64,000 nt of DNA from contig CM044308.1 of assembly GCA_024291935.2 (NCBI GenBank), positions 121,732,501 to 121,796,500 of the forward strand, given 5' to 3'. The notes below the pieces were generated by a model that did not search any database, had not been told where the DNA came from, and saw only the letters and a program-made list of their open reading frames with translations. The DNA is from Okapia johnstoni (Eukaryota > Chordata > Mammalia > Artiodactyla > Giraffidae). Below, piece by piece: positions 1-20,957 of the stretch. Both the position numbers and the translations under genes were made by a program. Positions within the stretch are counted from its first letter, which is position 1, and the number at the start of each line of letters is the position of its first letter.

Positions 1-829
1 GTGGAAGGTGTTCAGGCTTCAAAAGACAGGCCTGGGCTGGAGTCTCAGCTCCTCTACCACTTACTCCAGTTCAGCCTTTAAGTTCTGGTCTTCAATAACT
101 TCGTTGGCTATGAGAATAACAAATACCTACTTAAGGGATTTCTAGGAGAATTAAGGACAATATAAACAAGGAGCCCAGGCTGTATTAGATCTTACATAAA
201 TAGGGCTATTGTTATAGAGTCTTTAGTGTTACACAAGAGCAGCTTTGTTGCTGATTGCTCCCAATGCCATATAATCAAACTGGGTTCAGGGGACAAGAAG
301 CAGCAAATGACAAAGGCTGATAACTGCTGCCATCCCCAAGGTGCCAGAGAGCCGGACTCGAGGTTACAGGTCCCGCCTTTGGCAGCCCAATGAAGCATGT
401 CTTCAGAATGGCATTTTATTGACCTTTCCCAAGGTCAGTGCAGTATCTAAGGTGCCTTAAAAATCCGGAAATAACAGACGCAGGGGAAAAACCAGTTCAA
501 TAATGACATCTTTTCCTTCCTTACTGCTAGCTTCCTTGTTTCTTTTTTCTCTGGTTCAGTGAATGTCAACCCAAGGATTAACAAATCTTCTGACATTTTT
601 GTTTGCTTCCAAGAGAATACTTTCATGTCTGGGTAACTGTCTTCACCTCCCGTCACTCCTCTGGGAAGAATGGGTGCATTCTGTGAGTCCCTTTCAACCG
701 ATTTTGAGGCCAAAGTGTCCCGGGATTCAGTGTAAGACTGCGGTGTGGTGGGAAAAGTAGTAGCTGAGAACTCAGGACACTCGTATTTGGGGCCCACGAC
801 CATTTCTGTCTGAATCTACATAATGGGGT
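1..829. other. Intergenic DNA upstream of MKS1
   Basis: No coding exon was recognised here on either strand. In human the lactoperoxidase gene LPO lies head to head with MKS1, so LPO 5' sequence would be expected near here on the minus strand, but none of its coding exons could be seen. The GC content rises towards the right end, where the CpG island begins. Confidence 0.5.
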
Positions 830-1100
830 CCGATAGCGCTGCTTTAGTTTCCTCATTCGTCAAGCGCATCCAGCCCGGCCTTGGGTGTGAGCGAGCTTTG
901 TGCCCACTCAAGACTAGCGGCGACCCTGCAGGACCATCCCAACGGGCTTGGGCAGGGGCTCTGCCCGGGCAGGACCCGCAATGGGCGGGGCTTCTGCCGT
1001 GCCGCCTAGGGAACCGGGTTCCAGGCTCCTGACGGCGTCTCGTTGCCAGGGAAACCGGGGCGGCGCGCTTTCCGGCGCAGTCGTGCGCGGCGCAGCTGTC
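830..1100 (+). promoter_or_regulatory. MKS1: CpG-island promoter of MKS1
   Basis: CpG dinucleotides are dense from about 830 to 1200 and become scarce on both sides. No TATA box is evident. The island runs into coding exon 1, as is usual for a broadly expressed ciliary gene. The base after the start ATG is G, which favours initiation. Because LPO is expected head to head on the left, part of this island could also act in the minus direction, but no minus-strand transcript can be shown. The transcription start site is not determined. Confidence 0.7.
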
Positions 1101-10583
<9,483 letters not shown>

Positions 10584-11150
10584 CTCGCTGCAGCCCTGGC
10601 CCCTGCGATTAGTGACATCCACCACGGCCCGGGCCCTGCTACCTCTTCCTCTTTCTGGTTAGAGACCCCGCTGACCTGCTGAGAACCAGAGGAGCTGAGA
10701 ATCCTGACCCCCTCCCCCCCCCAACCTGCTCTTCAGCTGCCAAATGGCACCAAAGCCAGAGACCCTGTGGCCCATAGGTGGTCCCCTCTTGATATGTCAG
10801 CTCCTGCACGCGCCCCTCACAAGAGGACAGGTGTTTTGGGGTTGAGACCTGTTTGGGGGTAAGGCCAGAGTTACTTCTGTCCTCAGCACCGCCTGCTCTC
10901 CAGCCTGTCTCTGGGTCTCGGGGGCAGAGCACAGGGGTCCGTCCTGCTCTGCACTTGCTGCACATATGGGGGCCCGAGGAATAAGAAGGCAGGCGAGGGA
11001 GGTCTTCCAGTCCCAGCCCGGGAGCCCAGCCTCCTCTTCCTGCTGGGGGGCTGGCTTCTGGAGTAAATGAAGGCTGAAAGCAGTGTCCAGTCCTTTCTGC
11101 TAGCTGGCTAGTAGCTTTTATTGTGTTTTTTGTACATAAAAAGGTTTTCT
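10584..11150 (+). other. MKS1: MKS1 3' untranslated region
   Basis: Non-coding sequence follows the TAG stop. There is no canonical AATAAA. Candidate weak poly(A) signals are AGTAAA at 11,062-11,067 and CATAAA at 11,135-11,140. The latter sits in a T-rich stretch followed by a GT-rich segment, so the transcript probably ends near 11,150-11,165. This is inferred, not proven. Confidence 0.55.
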
Positions 11151-12141
11151 ACCATCTGACGTTCTGACGGCTTGTTTTCTGCTCAAGTCTCTGGCATGGC
11201 CAAGGTATTCTTAATGTCGGGGCCCCTAACACTGCCGCCCTTCCCTGCCTTTTCCTACTCCAAAGTTTCATTGGATTCTCCAAACTCAGCCCCCAGGAGG
11301 GTCTTCAAGGTTAGTGCCAGCTGTGTCTTAGCATCATTCCTCTGAAACATATGAAGTGAAGTGTACAATAGGTCCCACGCTGCCCTATCCCCAGCCCAAA
11401 GCAGAAACAGCTTCTGGCCTCAGCGGTGCTTTTTTGGTAGAAGCAGCGAGTGCTGCCCACCCTGCAGGCTCCAGAGGAAGACCGTGGGGTGGCTGGAGGC
11501 TGGGACTCTGGCCTCCCAGTTCTAGGCAGGGGTCAGAAACAGGCTGGGAAATGGACGAAAGTGGCTGGAAACCCTCCTTCTTGCCTGGGCCTTCTAGAAC
11601 CCCTTGCTTGGCTCTCGAGCCCTTGTACGTGGTGCTGATGTGTGACCTGACACATAAGAGGGTTGCCTGGCAGAAGGGCTCATTGCTGCCGGGAGTCCCA
11701 GCCATCACTCCCAGCCGGAGAACCAGCCATAGCCCCTAGAAGCAAGAGCAGGAAACGGTTGCTCCAGGGGAGAAGGTAGCCTTGTGATCTTCCCAGGTTT
11801 CCTGGTCTCCAAGGTCAGAGGCCTGGGATGGACTCCTGTGGAAGCAGCACAAGTGGACAAGTGAGGCACTTGTTGGATGTCCAAAAGTAGAACTCTTTTT
11901 AGGGTGTTGGTGACTCAGCTGAGGCTAGGTGGACACTTCCTAATTGCCCCCCAGAGCCCTGGGCCCTGGAAGTAACTGTCAACCCAGAGCCTAGCATACT
12001 GGGGAGCCACTGGGAAAGCATGTCCTGTTCCTCGAGATGAGTTCTGTGTTTCCTGCTTAGAGGCCTGAAAGGACTCAGCTGTCCTGTCCAGGGATGGATG
12101 TGAGGGCCTGAGCCAGCCCAGGGCTGTTGGAGGAGGCCCCC
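11151..12141. other. Intergenic DNA between MKS1 and the EPX pseudogene
   Basis: About 1 kb of GC-moderate sequence lies between two convergent genes. No exon, RNA gene or clear repeat was recognised. Part of it corresponds to where an EPX 3' UTR would lie on the minus strand. Confidence 0.5.
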
Positions 12142-12357
12142 TTACCTGTGGAGGCCTCTTCTGCTTCTCCAGGCAGATACGTTCAGGCTGAGCATGTAGG
12201 AGCAGGGCACAAAGTCCCAGGGGTAGAGCTGGCCCTGAAGATGTCCCTTGGATCAGTGGTGATACCAGGGTTATCACACACAGTTGGAGACAATGAGATG
12301 TGCCTCAGGGCCATGCGCCGTCTCTTGGTGAAAACACCTTGATTCTGCCCCCAGAAC
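12142..12357 (-). pseudogene. EPX: EPX pseudogene, last exon
   Basis: It begins FWGQNQGVFTKRRRMALRH and keeps the DNPGITT version of the family DNTGITT motif. After DIFRAS a single base is missing, so the frame ends in TGA; the homologous continuation YPWDFVPCSYMLSLNVSAW lies in the next frame. The acceptor side reads TAG at 12,358-12,360. Confidence 0.9.
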
Positions 12358-12414
12358 CTACGAGGACAGTGGAGAGACATGGGTGAAGGTTCGGGGGGGG
12401 GTGGATGAACAGGA

Positions 12415-12648
12415 GTGAGCACCTGCTGTATGTGAGGTAGTTTAACCACAGGGCAACATTATTTCATTCAATTCTCCAAAATCCCTGCAAAATAGATATG
12501 GTTCCTATTTTATAAAGGAAGAAATGTGTTCAGCGGTCAGATAAATTGCCTTGGTTTTAAGTGCACAGTAATTTAAGTATTCTGGACTGGATTTGAACCC
12601 AGGTCAATGCCAAATCCAAATGAGGAGTCAAGTCTTAAACCACAAACT
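12415..12648 (+). repeat. MIR SINE in EPX pseudogene intron
   Basis: A MIR-like run is present: gagcacctgctgtatgtgag, tttcattcaattctcc, tttataaaggaagaaatg, and ggatttgaacccaggtc near the 3' end. Confidence 0.65.
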
Positions 12649-12924
12649 TGTTGGCGGGAAAGCATATTTGTTAATAGCTCTTTATGCCTATGTTTCCTGG
12701 GATCCTCAAGCCTGAAAGAGCCAGGCTGAGAAGTTTGTCTCCTGGGTTAAACGTGCCTCCAGCTCAGGCAAGAGGCCTCTCTCTCTGTGACCAAGCCTCC
12801 TGGTCTCAGATCCTATGAACTTGGAAGCGACGAAGCTAAGAAGTATTCTTGCATCAAGTCTTGAAATTCTAGTGCCTTTCTGCCCTGCCTCCAGGGCTGG
12901 TCCCTTTAGGGGAGGGATACTTAC

Positions 12925-13162
12925 CTGTCTCCATCTCGGGCTCTTCAGAACTGGTTCTCAAAAAGACAAGCTAGAAGAGGCCCCACTCGGGCCGCTGGCA
13001 AAAGAGGCTCTGTGATGGCCCCAATTCAGTTGTCAGTGTTGTCCGGTGTCCCATACAGATCCAGGAACTTCCTTGCCAGACACTCGTTTTTCAGAACCCA
13101 GCTAAGCTGTGCCAGATTCTGGGGCCAGGAGAGCCCACAAAAGCACCTCCAAGCATTGTACC
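12925..13162 (-). pseudogene. EPX: EPX pseudogene, penultimate exon
   Basis: The translation reads [20 protein letters not shown], then [17 protein letters not shown], a TGA where the family has Trp (IDIWIGAI), ITEPLLP, ARVGPLLACLFENQF, and a second TGA where Arg is expected. The splice donor is a good GTAAGT and the acceptor is CAG. Confidence 0.92.
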
Positions 13163-13794
13163 CTGTAGGGCAAGGGGCAGGAGCAGTTTTATCTTCCCCC
13201 TGCGGATTCCCATTGGCTTCTGCTCACCACAATTTGTCCTGATTTGTCCCAGGAGAGCTGTGTGGTCAGACAATATTGGGCGGAACAAAATCCCTGCTGG
13301 CAGAAGAGGCCTTGAACTTTCCAAAGACCGAACCACTGCTCTCTGGTTTTCAATTCGAGCAGACAGCTGTGTTTCGTGCGTACACTGAGGAGTACGTCCT
13401 AATGTAGGAAGTTGTTGTAAACCAGCACTCACCACCACGATATGATCGTGGCGTTAACTAGGCACAAATAAGACAATACCCAGAACATAAAGACTCCCAG
13501 ATTTGTAGAATGACTGAATGAGTAAATCAATGAACAAACCAAGAAATGAAGAGCATGGATAAAATTTAGCTGCTCAGAAGACAACCACCTGCTGCGTGAT
13601 TCCATTTATATGAAAGGTCCAGAATAGGCAAACATGTAAAGCTAGATTAGTAATTGTCAAGGGCTGGGGTGGGGATGAGGAATGACTATTATTACTTTGC
13701 TTTTGTGAGTGGTGAAAATGTTTTGATATTACATATGATGTATAACTTTATACTAAAATCACTGAATTATATACTTTATAGGGTAAATTTATGA

Positions 13795-13915
13795 TATATT
13801 AATTATATCAATATAATTTAAAATTAAGTTTTAAATTAAAATTTTAATTAAAATTAAAACTTTAAATTAAAACTTTAAAATTAATTAAAATTAAAATTTT
13901 AATTAAAAATATTTT
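13795..13915. repeat. AT-rich low-complexity tract
   Basis: About 120 bp consist almost only of AAATT, TTTAA and AAAATT words in changing order. It lies in the EPX pseudogene intron and resembles degenerate simple repeat. Confidence 0.8.
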
Positions 13916-14099
13916 TTACCCATTCAGAAACTAACAAAGACTAGCCATATTGATTTCTCAGCCATCAGGATCCCACACCAGGACCAAATCACATGATATG
14001 ATGGGATCATCAAGATAGGAGATAGCTTTGTCATGACCCAAAGAGACTCCAGCCCAATGCTGTCCACTGAACTACAACTCCCAATCATCATCCCCAAGC

Positions 14100-14322
14100 T
14101 GACAGAGGAAAATCATATGATGTTTCCCATTAATAGGCACTGCTGTGTGAATATCCTCAGGATCCTCACACTTCTGAAGTACTTTATAATCCTTATGTTA
14201 TCAATGGGTATTTACTGAGCTTGAGCAACTGTGACTTTTCCAAGGTCACCCCCACCATTCCACGGAGCTCAAACCAGGCCTTCCAACTCCAAATTTGGTA
14301 TTGGACTTGGGAAGGGATTAGT
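14100..14322 (+). repeat. MIR SINE fragment
   Basis: Diverged MIR signatures: a gcactgctgtgtgaatatcc start, tccaaggtcacccccac, and a terminal ctcaaaccaggccttccaac. Confidence 0.5.
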
Positions 14323-14659
14323 GGAGACTGCAAGAGCTAGGATGAGACAGCTTAAAGGGAGCAGGAACTCGCTGTGTGGTTAACTTGGGCAGCTAGCAAT
14401 CTCAGATCTCCAGCAGGGGGCGCCACCACTCCGTCAGAGCACCAAAGCGGAGGGAAGGAAAGACACTCAGGCTCTTGAAGGTCTGTTATGTGCCTGCCTG
14501 GTCCTGTGTTAGGTGCACTAGAAATTGCCCACCCTTTACTATACACTGCCAAAGATTGGCAGAGGCAGATGGGGCTTCAGGTTGCATTAAAAAGGAAATG
14601 AGGAGATTGAGAGAGGGAGAGATAAGCAAGGCTCTGGCCAAAGCCTTCCCCTAACATCA

Positions 14660-16948
14660 TTATGTCAACAGAACACAATGGTCATAGCAAGCACCCTTCT
14701 CCAACAACACGAGAGACAACTCTACACATGGATATCACCAGATAGTCAATACCAAAATCAGATTGATTATATTCTTTGCAGTCGAAGATAGAGAAACTCT
14801 ATGCAGTCAGCAAAAACAAGATCTGGAGCAGACTGTGGCCCAGATCATGAGCTCCTTTTTGCAAAATTCAGGCTTAAATTGAAGAAAGTAGGGAAAACCA
14901 CTAGGCCATTCAGATATGACATAAATAAAATCCCTTATGATTGTATAGTGAAAGTAATAAACAGATTCAAGGGATCAGATCTGGTAGACAGAGTGCCTGA
15001 AGAACTATGGATGGAGGTTTGTAATATTGTACAGAAGACATGATCAAAACCATCTCACAGAAAAATTCAAGAAGGCAAAAGTTAGTTGTCTGAGGAGACT
15101 TTACAAATAGCTGAGAAAAGAAGAGAAGTGAAAGGCAAGGAAGAAAGGGAAAGATATACCCAACTGAATGCAGAGTTCCAAAGAATAGCAAGGAGCGATA
15201 AGAAGGCCTTCTTAAATGAGCCATGCAAAGAAATAGAGGAAAACAATAGAATGAGAAAGACTAGAGATCTCTTCAAGAAAATTGGAGATATCAAGGGAAC
15301 ATTTCATGCAAGGATGGCACGATAAAGGACAGAAATGGTAAGGACCTAATAGAAGCAGGAGAGATTAAGAAGAGGTGGCAAGAGTACACAGAAGAACTAT
15401 ACAAAAAAGGTCTTAATGATCAGATAATCATGACACTGTGGTCACTCACCTAAAGCCAGACATCCTGGAGTGGGAAGTTCAGTGGGCCTTAGGAAGCATT
15501 GCTATGAATAAAGCTAGTGGAGGTGATGGAATTCCAGTTGAGCTATTTAAAATCCTAAAAGATGATGCTGTTAAAGTGTTACACTTAGTAAGACAGCAAA
15601 TTTGGAAAACTCAGCAGTGGCCACAAGATTGGAAAGAATCCCAAGAAGGGCAATGCCAAAGAATGTTCAAACTACCATACAATTGCATTTATTTCAAATG
15701 CTAGTAAGGTTATGTTCAAAATCCCTCAGCTTTAGCAGTATATAAACTGAGAATTTCCAGATAAACAAGTTCCATTCAGAAAAGGCAGAGGATTCAGAGA
15801 CCAATTGCCAACATTCGTTGGATCATAGAGAAGGCAAGGGGTTTCCAGAAAAACATCTACTTTTGCTTCATTGTCTATGCTAAAGCCTTTGTGCATACCA
15901 CAACAAGTTGTGGAAAATTCTTAAAGAGATGGGAATACCAGACCACCTTACCTGTCTCCTGAGAAATCTCTATGCAGGTCAAAACCAACAGTTAGAACTG
16001 GACATGGAATAACTGACTGGTTCAAAATTGGGAAAGGAGTATGACAAGGCTGTATATTATCACTTGCTTATTAACTTATATGCAGAGTATATCCTGCAAA
16101 ATACCAGGCTGGATGAATCACTGGCTGGAATCAAGATTTCTGGGAGAAATATCAACAACCTCATATATGCAGGTGATACCACTCCTATGGCAGGAAGTAA
16201 AGAGGAACTAAAGAGTCTCTTGATGATGGTGAAAGAGGAGAGACAAAAAGCTGGCTTAAAACTCAACATTCAAAAAACTAAGATCATGGCATCTGGTCCC
16301 ATCACTTCATAGCAAATAGAAGGGGGAAAAGTGGAAACAGTGACAGATTTTCTTTTCTTGGTCTCCAAAATCACTGCAGATGGTGACTGCAGCCATTAAA
16401 TTAAAAGATGCTTTCTTCTCAGAAGGAAAGGTATGACAAACCTTGACAGCATATTAAAAAGCAGAGACATCACTTTGCCAACAAAGGTCCATTATAGTCA
16501 AGGCTGTGGTTTTTCCAGTAGTCATGTATGAATGGGAGAGTTGAACCATAAGGAAGGCTGAGACTGAAGAAATGATGCTTTGGAATTGTGGTGCTGGAGA
16601 AGACTTTTGAGAGTCCCTTGGACTGCAAGGAGATCCAACCAGTCAATTCTAAAGGAATTCAACTCTAAATATTCATTGCAAGGACTGATGCTAAAGCTGA
16701 AACCCCAATACTTTGGCCACCTGATATGAAGAGCTGACTCACTGGAAAAGACCCTGATGTTGGGAAAGATTGAAGGCAAAAGGAGAAGGGGGAAGCAGAG
16801 GATGAGATGGTTAGAAGGCATTACCAATTCAATGGCCATGAATTTGAGCAAACTCTGGGAGATGATGAAGGACAGAGAAGCCGGATGTGCTGCAGTCCGT
16901 GGAGTTGCAGTAAGTCAGACAGACTTGGTGATTGAACAACAGCAATAA
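14660..16948 (+). mobile_element. BovB (RTE-type) LINE, 5'-truncated, degenerate
   Basis: About 2.3 kb of BovB in sense orientation runs from the end of the endonuclease region through reverse transcriptase to the 3' terminus. The RT active-site motif is changed to YAGDTTPMA (family YADD), and indels break every long frame. The C-terminal part reads [21 protein letters not shown] near 16,757-16,820. It sits inside an intron of the EPX pseudogene and separates two of its exons by about 4.6 kb. Confidence 0.92.
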
Positions 16949-16989
16949 CGTAGTGGACTGAACAGGAGGACGAAAGGAGAAATTTTGAA

Positions 16990-17155
16990 CCTGGTTCGAA
17001 TTGTACTACTTCCTAGTTATGTGGGCTTGGGCCAATTACTAGATGTCTCTGAATTTATTTCCTCGTCTATAAAAATGGCTGTCACAGCTGCTTTCAAGGT
17101 CATTGGGAGGACTGGAAGAGTTAATGTCCATTAAACATCCTAGCAAAGTGCCTAA
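16990..17155 (-). repeat. MIR SINE, antisense
   Basis: Antisense MIR pattern: a tagttatgtgggcttgggcc block, tttcctcgtctataaaaatgg, and agcaaagtgcctaag. Confidence 0.65.
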
Positions 17156-17344
17156 GTTTTCTTCTTTCCTGGGATAAAGTCTTTTTGTGTCCTTTCCAAG
17201 CAACTAAGGCAGGCTTACTTTTACTCCATTGGTTCCCTACTTCTCAGGTTCTTTGCCCTTCCCCACTCAGAGCCAAGATCCAGTTTCTATATCCCTGGGA
17301 CTTCCTCCCTGGATCTAGCCAGGGTGGTGGGCAGGGGCAGCTCT

Positions 17345-17640
17345 TCCCTGCTTTTTAAAGCTACTGTTTTTTTTTTTTTTTTCTTTTTTTCTACTTGGAA
17401 AGTCCTTTTTTTTTTTTTTGAAAATAAATCTTTATTTTGGACTTTATAAAAAGCAATGCAGTACCCCATAGACTGATGTTGAATGTTGTCTACAGTGCAA
17501 AATCCATGTTCTAACATATGTTCAGCTCCTGTGTCCAACCTATTGTGTCCCTAAAGCTAGTGACCCTGGTGAGAATGGAGAAGACATGGCAGGACAACAA
17601 AAAGGAGGTCCTAGGGATACTTTACTGCATCAGCCTCAGC
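17345..17640 (-). pseudogene. Possible retrocopied mRNA 3' end with poly(A) tail
   Basis: Read on the minus strand, about 230 bp of unrecognised sequence ends in aaaataaagatttattttc followed by a run of A (T-run at 17,406-17,420). An AATAAA signal about 15 bases before a pure A-tail is the mark of a reverse-transcribed, polyadenylated RNA. A second T-run at 17,348-17,366 lies just to the left and may be a second tail. The parent gene was not recognised and no clear target-site duplication was found. It lies just downstream of an EPX pseudogene exon, in the intron. Confidence 0.4.
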
Positions 17641-17770
17641 ACATCCTGTAGACAATCCCAGTCAGAAAGGAGGCGCCAAGGATCTTCCCTGAGCCACCCC
17701 ACTCCCCACCACCATCACCAGCAGCCCTGCTCTGGGGCAGCCTGGGAGGAGGGGCTGGCAGCCCCCTCAC

Positions 17771-17942
17771 CCGGAAGGCTATGGTCCCAGCTGCCGCTGC
17801 ATGTTGATCAGCCAAGTCCAGCCCAGTGCTTCTCACTTGACGAAACAGTCAGTCCTAGAGCTCATCACTAACCTGGAATCTTGAGGGTTCAGCTTGGTGG
17901 GGGTGGTGGCCATGAGGCCTCGGGGGATGGGGTCAATGCCAC
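17771..17942 (-). pseudogene. EPX: EPX pseudogene exon after the proximal-His exon
   Basis: It reads GIDPIPRGLMAT, then TPTKLNPQD, with one extra codon relative to the family. After LV one base is missing (gtgatgag for a VDE codon set), so the frame reaches TGA. The shifted frame resumes a recognisable LNMQR-type end, and the donor GTGAGG is intact. The acceptor dinucleotide expected as AG reads CG. Confidence 0.9.
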
Positions 17943-18370
17943 CGGGTGGCAGGGGATGTGAACAACACAGATTGGACCAGCCTCTTGGAAGCCCCAAGTG
18001 TCATCACATGATGCCAAGCTAGCCTAGAGCTGGACAAGCCAGTCACTTGCATCTATCAGTTTTGTATCAGGAAACAGCAACCTGGGTGGACATGAAGGAA
18101 TCTGGAGCTGGCTGGGCAAGAAGTGTCCCCTCTCACACACTTCTTTGAGAAGGAGTGGAAGGCAAGCTCCTTTCAGGACCATGGCCACCCATCTCCTCCC
18201 CTTTTAGAAATTCTCTGATCCCAGAGGGGTTGGCAGACTTGTGACTGAAGGTCTTGGTGGCACCTGCTTTATTTTCACAGTCCTGAGGAGACGATCAGCA
18301 GAGGCCTTGCCTCCTGGCACTAAGCTGGGCTCCACCTCCATTCCCACCTGCCCCTGGAGAACCTGGTCAC

Positions 18371-18606
18371 CATCATGCATGATCTGCCAGCTGGCAAAGA
18401 AGGCAGAGCTGAGTGGGACTCGGGAGTCTGGTGCTGAGGCCTGGTACTGGCTGTCCAGATGGAACATGAAGGGCTGGAGCATGGTGTGGCTGAAGTGGAA
18501 GGCCGGGGTGAAGACATTGGCATGGTACCCCCCAGGAGGGCCCCAGGGCTTTCCTGGCCCTGTTTTCTCCCAGACCCAGGGGCAGAAAGTCCAAGTAGGT
18601 GAGGAT
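18371..18606 (-). pseudogene. EPX: EPX pseudogene exon carrying the proximal haem histidine
   Basis: It starts ILTYLDFLPL, then GENRARKALG. A deletion removes the family segment before VANVFT and shifts the frame. The homologous frame then gives ANVFTPAFHFSHTMLQPFMF, keeping the proximal His (SHT), followed by LDSQYQASAP and PLSSAFFASW. The donor GTGACC follows DG. Confidence 0.92.
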
Positions 18607-18764
18607 CTGGAAGAAAAGATGGAGGAGGAACGTTACTTTAGTGGCTGCCCACCTACTCCATTGTCTTTGGACAGATTTTTTGCTTTTCTGAAGGGCTGCT
18701 CAGACACATTGATTCTTTCTTGGCATTATGTTAATTGTGGTGGCGTTAATTTCCCACTGTCTGA

Positions 18765-18865
18765 TGAGGTATACTGACTCCCAGAGGGGTTGAGTGACAT
18801 GAACAGGGTCACAGAGCGAGTTAGCGGCAGAGTTGAGGGTACAGGTGGCAGATCGTGAACACTCC
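18765..18865 (+). repeat. MIR SINE fragment
   Basis: A short MIR 3'-half match: ctcccagaggggttgagtga, cagggtcacagagcgagtt, ggcagagttgagggtac. It lies in an EPX pseudogene intron. Confidence 0.5.
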
Positions 18866-18955
18866 CAATCACCCAGACCTAGTTGACTTGAAGCATCTGT
18901 CTGGTTTGTTCCTTCTCATGGCTCCTAAGGGATGCTGGGGCCCAGGGCCCCCTAC

Positions 18956-19097
18956 CTGGACCGCGGCCCCCACAATCTTCCAAGCTTCCTGGTACAGCTC
19001 GTCTCCAGTCTACTAGGGATTCAGGCGTCTCAGCTCAGTCGCCAGCTGGGTATGCACGACTGCCTGTTTTGGAGTTTCAGTTGGCTGGGTATCACCC
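18956..19097 (-). pseudogene. EPX: EPX pseudogene exon with tandem stops and catalytic Arg lost
   Basis: It reads GDTQPTETPKQAVVHTQLAT. The family DTRSTE arginine (Arg239 in myeloperoxidase numbering) is Gln, while the haem-ester Glu (Glu242) is kept. About seven codons of the conserved REHNR helix are deleted before LATELRRLNP, which is followed directly by TAG TAG where family members have Arg-Trp. The expected acceptor AG reads GG. The donor GTAGGG after VQ is present. Confidence 0.9.
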
Positions 19098-19869
19098 CGA
19101 AAACCCCAAGTTCAGAGTCACCACAGTCCTTCCCAGAGAAACGTCTTTCCGCTAAGGCAGACACACACACAGCTCTGGGGACTAGAAAGAGGCGCTGAGA
19201 CTTAGCGGCCTGGGCCAGATTCCTGGCCCTCACTGGACCTCCATCCCCTCAGTTGTGCTGCGAGGCTCCCCTGACCCACAAAACAGGCCAGGAGGGGGAG
19301 GACAGTGGTCCCTAAGTCTCAGGTCCCTAAGTTCCTAGAAGGGGTTTGTGTAAAGTGGATAAGTACGGGGCAGCTGCTGGTTTGGGGCAGGAAAACCTTA
19401 GTTTGATGATTCTGCTTGGCAGGATGACCAGAGCCACGGCTGGTAGGGTTCCTGGGTGATGCTAGGATCCTTGCCTTTGAGACTGAGTCCACCTATCTGG
19501 TGAGTTGCATCCCTCTGCAGGGTCTCTCCTGGGGGCTGTACCTCTCCTTAGCTTTGAGCTTTGTATCATGCCTCTCTCCCCAGGGAGCCTCAGGGAAGGA
19601 GAAAGAAGGAGAGACGGGCAGAGCCTGTTTCTGTAGCCAGACCTTCTCCTTGAGGCTGGGAAGGAAAGTGCTGTCCTGAAGGTGGCCTTACACACGGTCA
19701 TTTGCTGTTTTTGAGCTAAGTCCTTGTGTGTGGTTTTAATCAATCTACTCTTAAGCAGACCAAGGAGCCTGCTGCTCTTAACAGGAACAAAGAAACATAC
19801 AGTCCTTAGAAAGGGGGCTGGAGCTAACTCCCTCCAAAGGAGGTGGTGGAGCAGAGTGGAAAGAACCCA

Positions 19870-20050
19870 TACCTGGCCACTACACTGACTCCAGTCACCA
19901 TGTGGACTCTGCCATCGGACACTCTTCTCTGGAGTGCGTTAGTGATCTTCACTGAGCTTCTCATCTGCAAAACAGGATGATGATAATGCTGCCTTTTCAG
20001 GGGTGCCTTAATAAGTATGAGAGATGGCACATTCAAATATCTTAAATAAC
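19870..20050 (-). repeat. MIR SINE, antisense
   Basis: Antisense MIR features: tcatctgcaaaacaggatga, a gataatgctgcctttt step and a taagtatgagagatgg segment. It lies in an EPX pseudogene intron. Confidence 0.55.
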
Positions 20051-20620
20051 CAGAAGTGATGGCCATCATTATGATAGAGAGAGGGGGAGGGGGGAAAGAC
20101 CCCCAGAAAATTTCAGCTTATGCATCTGGACAAAGGTACCAAGTACCAGTGTCCAGCTAGAGCAGGGAGGAAACTGGCTGCTAAGGACATTCAGCCTACA
20201 GAAGAAAAAACATTAGGTGGAAGTGAAAGCTACTTTCAGGTAATTAAAGAGGCTATTATTGTGTGAAAGAGAGAGATCTTCTTCTCTGAGGGTCTAGAAG
20301 CTCGGTGAAGAGCAACAGATGGACACTGGATCAAAATGAGGGGGGCTTTTGAAACAGTCAGGACCACTCCAGATGGACTGTGGAGGGGATGAGCCCCTTA
20401 TGGGTGGAGAGAGTCAAGCGATGATCTCTGGACACACATTGGTTTTGCAAAAGAACTCCTTCTGACATACTGGTTCTGGGAACCACGCACAGATCTATGT
20501 GCCTAATATTGAGGTCTGAAGCCACGTACCCCCCACAGAGCACCCCCTGGGCTTCCCTACCTGGAACCTGGGACTGGCTCTTTCCTAGGGAGACAAGACT
20601 GTCCACCCCTGAGTCTGACT

Positions 20621-20957
20621 TGCCAGGAAGCAAGGGTTGCATGCCGAGCAGTTGGTCATGTGTTGATTCATGGTCATCAGTTGATGCATGGAGGCAGGGT
20701 CATCGTGCAGGTTGTCAAAGGGCAGCAGGGCCTGGCCGTTTTCCTGGAAGTGGGTTCTGAGGGCGAGAAGCCCCAGGAAGTTGGTCTGATTGCAGAGCTA
20801 CATGGCGAGGGTGACCTCACTGCAGTACAACATGCTGGCGTCCACAAAGGAGGTGAGTCCATTGATCTGGTTGCGGACTTTGTTTTTGCTTTTGTGCCAA
20901 GCAGAAGAAGGGGATGCAGTCTCGCTGACTGGTGGCACGTGGGTCATTGGGTGGGGT
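20621..20957 (-). pseudogene. EPX: EPX pseudogene exon with frameshift, stop and 30-nt insertion
   Basis: The start TPPNDPRATSQRDCIPFF matches the family; a short deletion then shifts the frame. The homologous frame resumes as VRNQINGLTSFVDASMLYC, then SEVTLAM followed by TAG, then [20 protein letters not shown] and [13 protein letters not shown]. Next, 30 extra nt made of two near copies of an 18-bp unit (20,646-20,690) precede [11 protein letters not shown]. The donor is lost (CAAGTCAG in place of a GT donor). Confidence 0.93.

Noticed and set aside
18241..18777. 178-codon plus-strand open frame
   Set aside because: It is antisense to an EPX pseudogene exon and its introns; the peroxidase match on the other strand explains the region.
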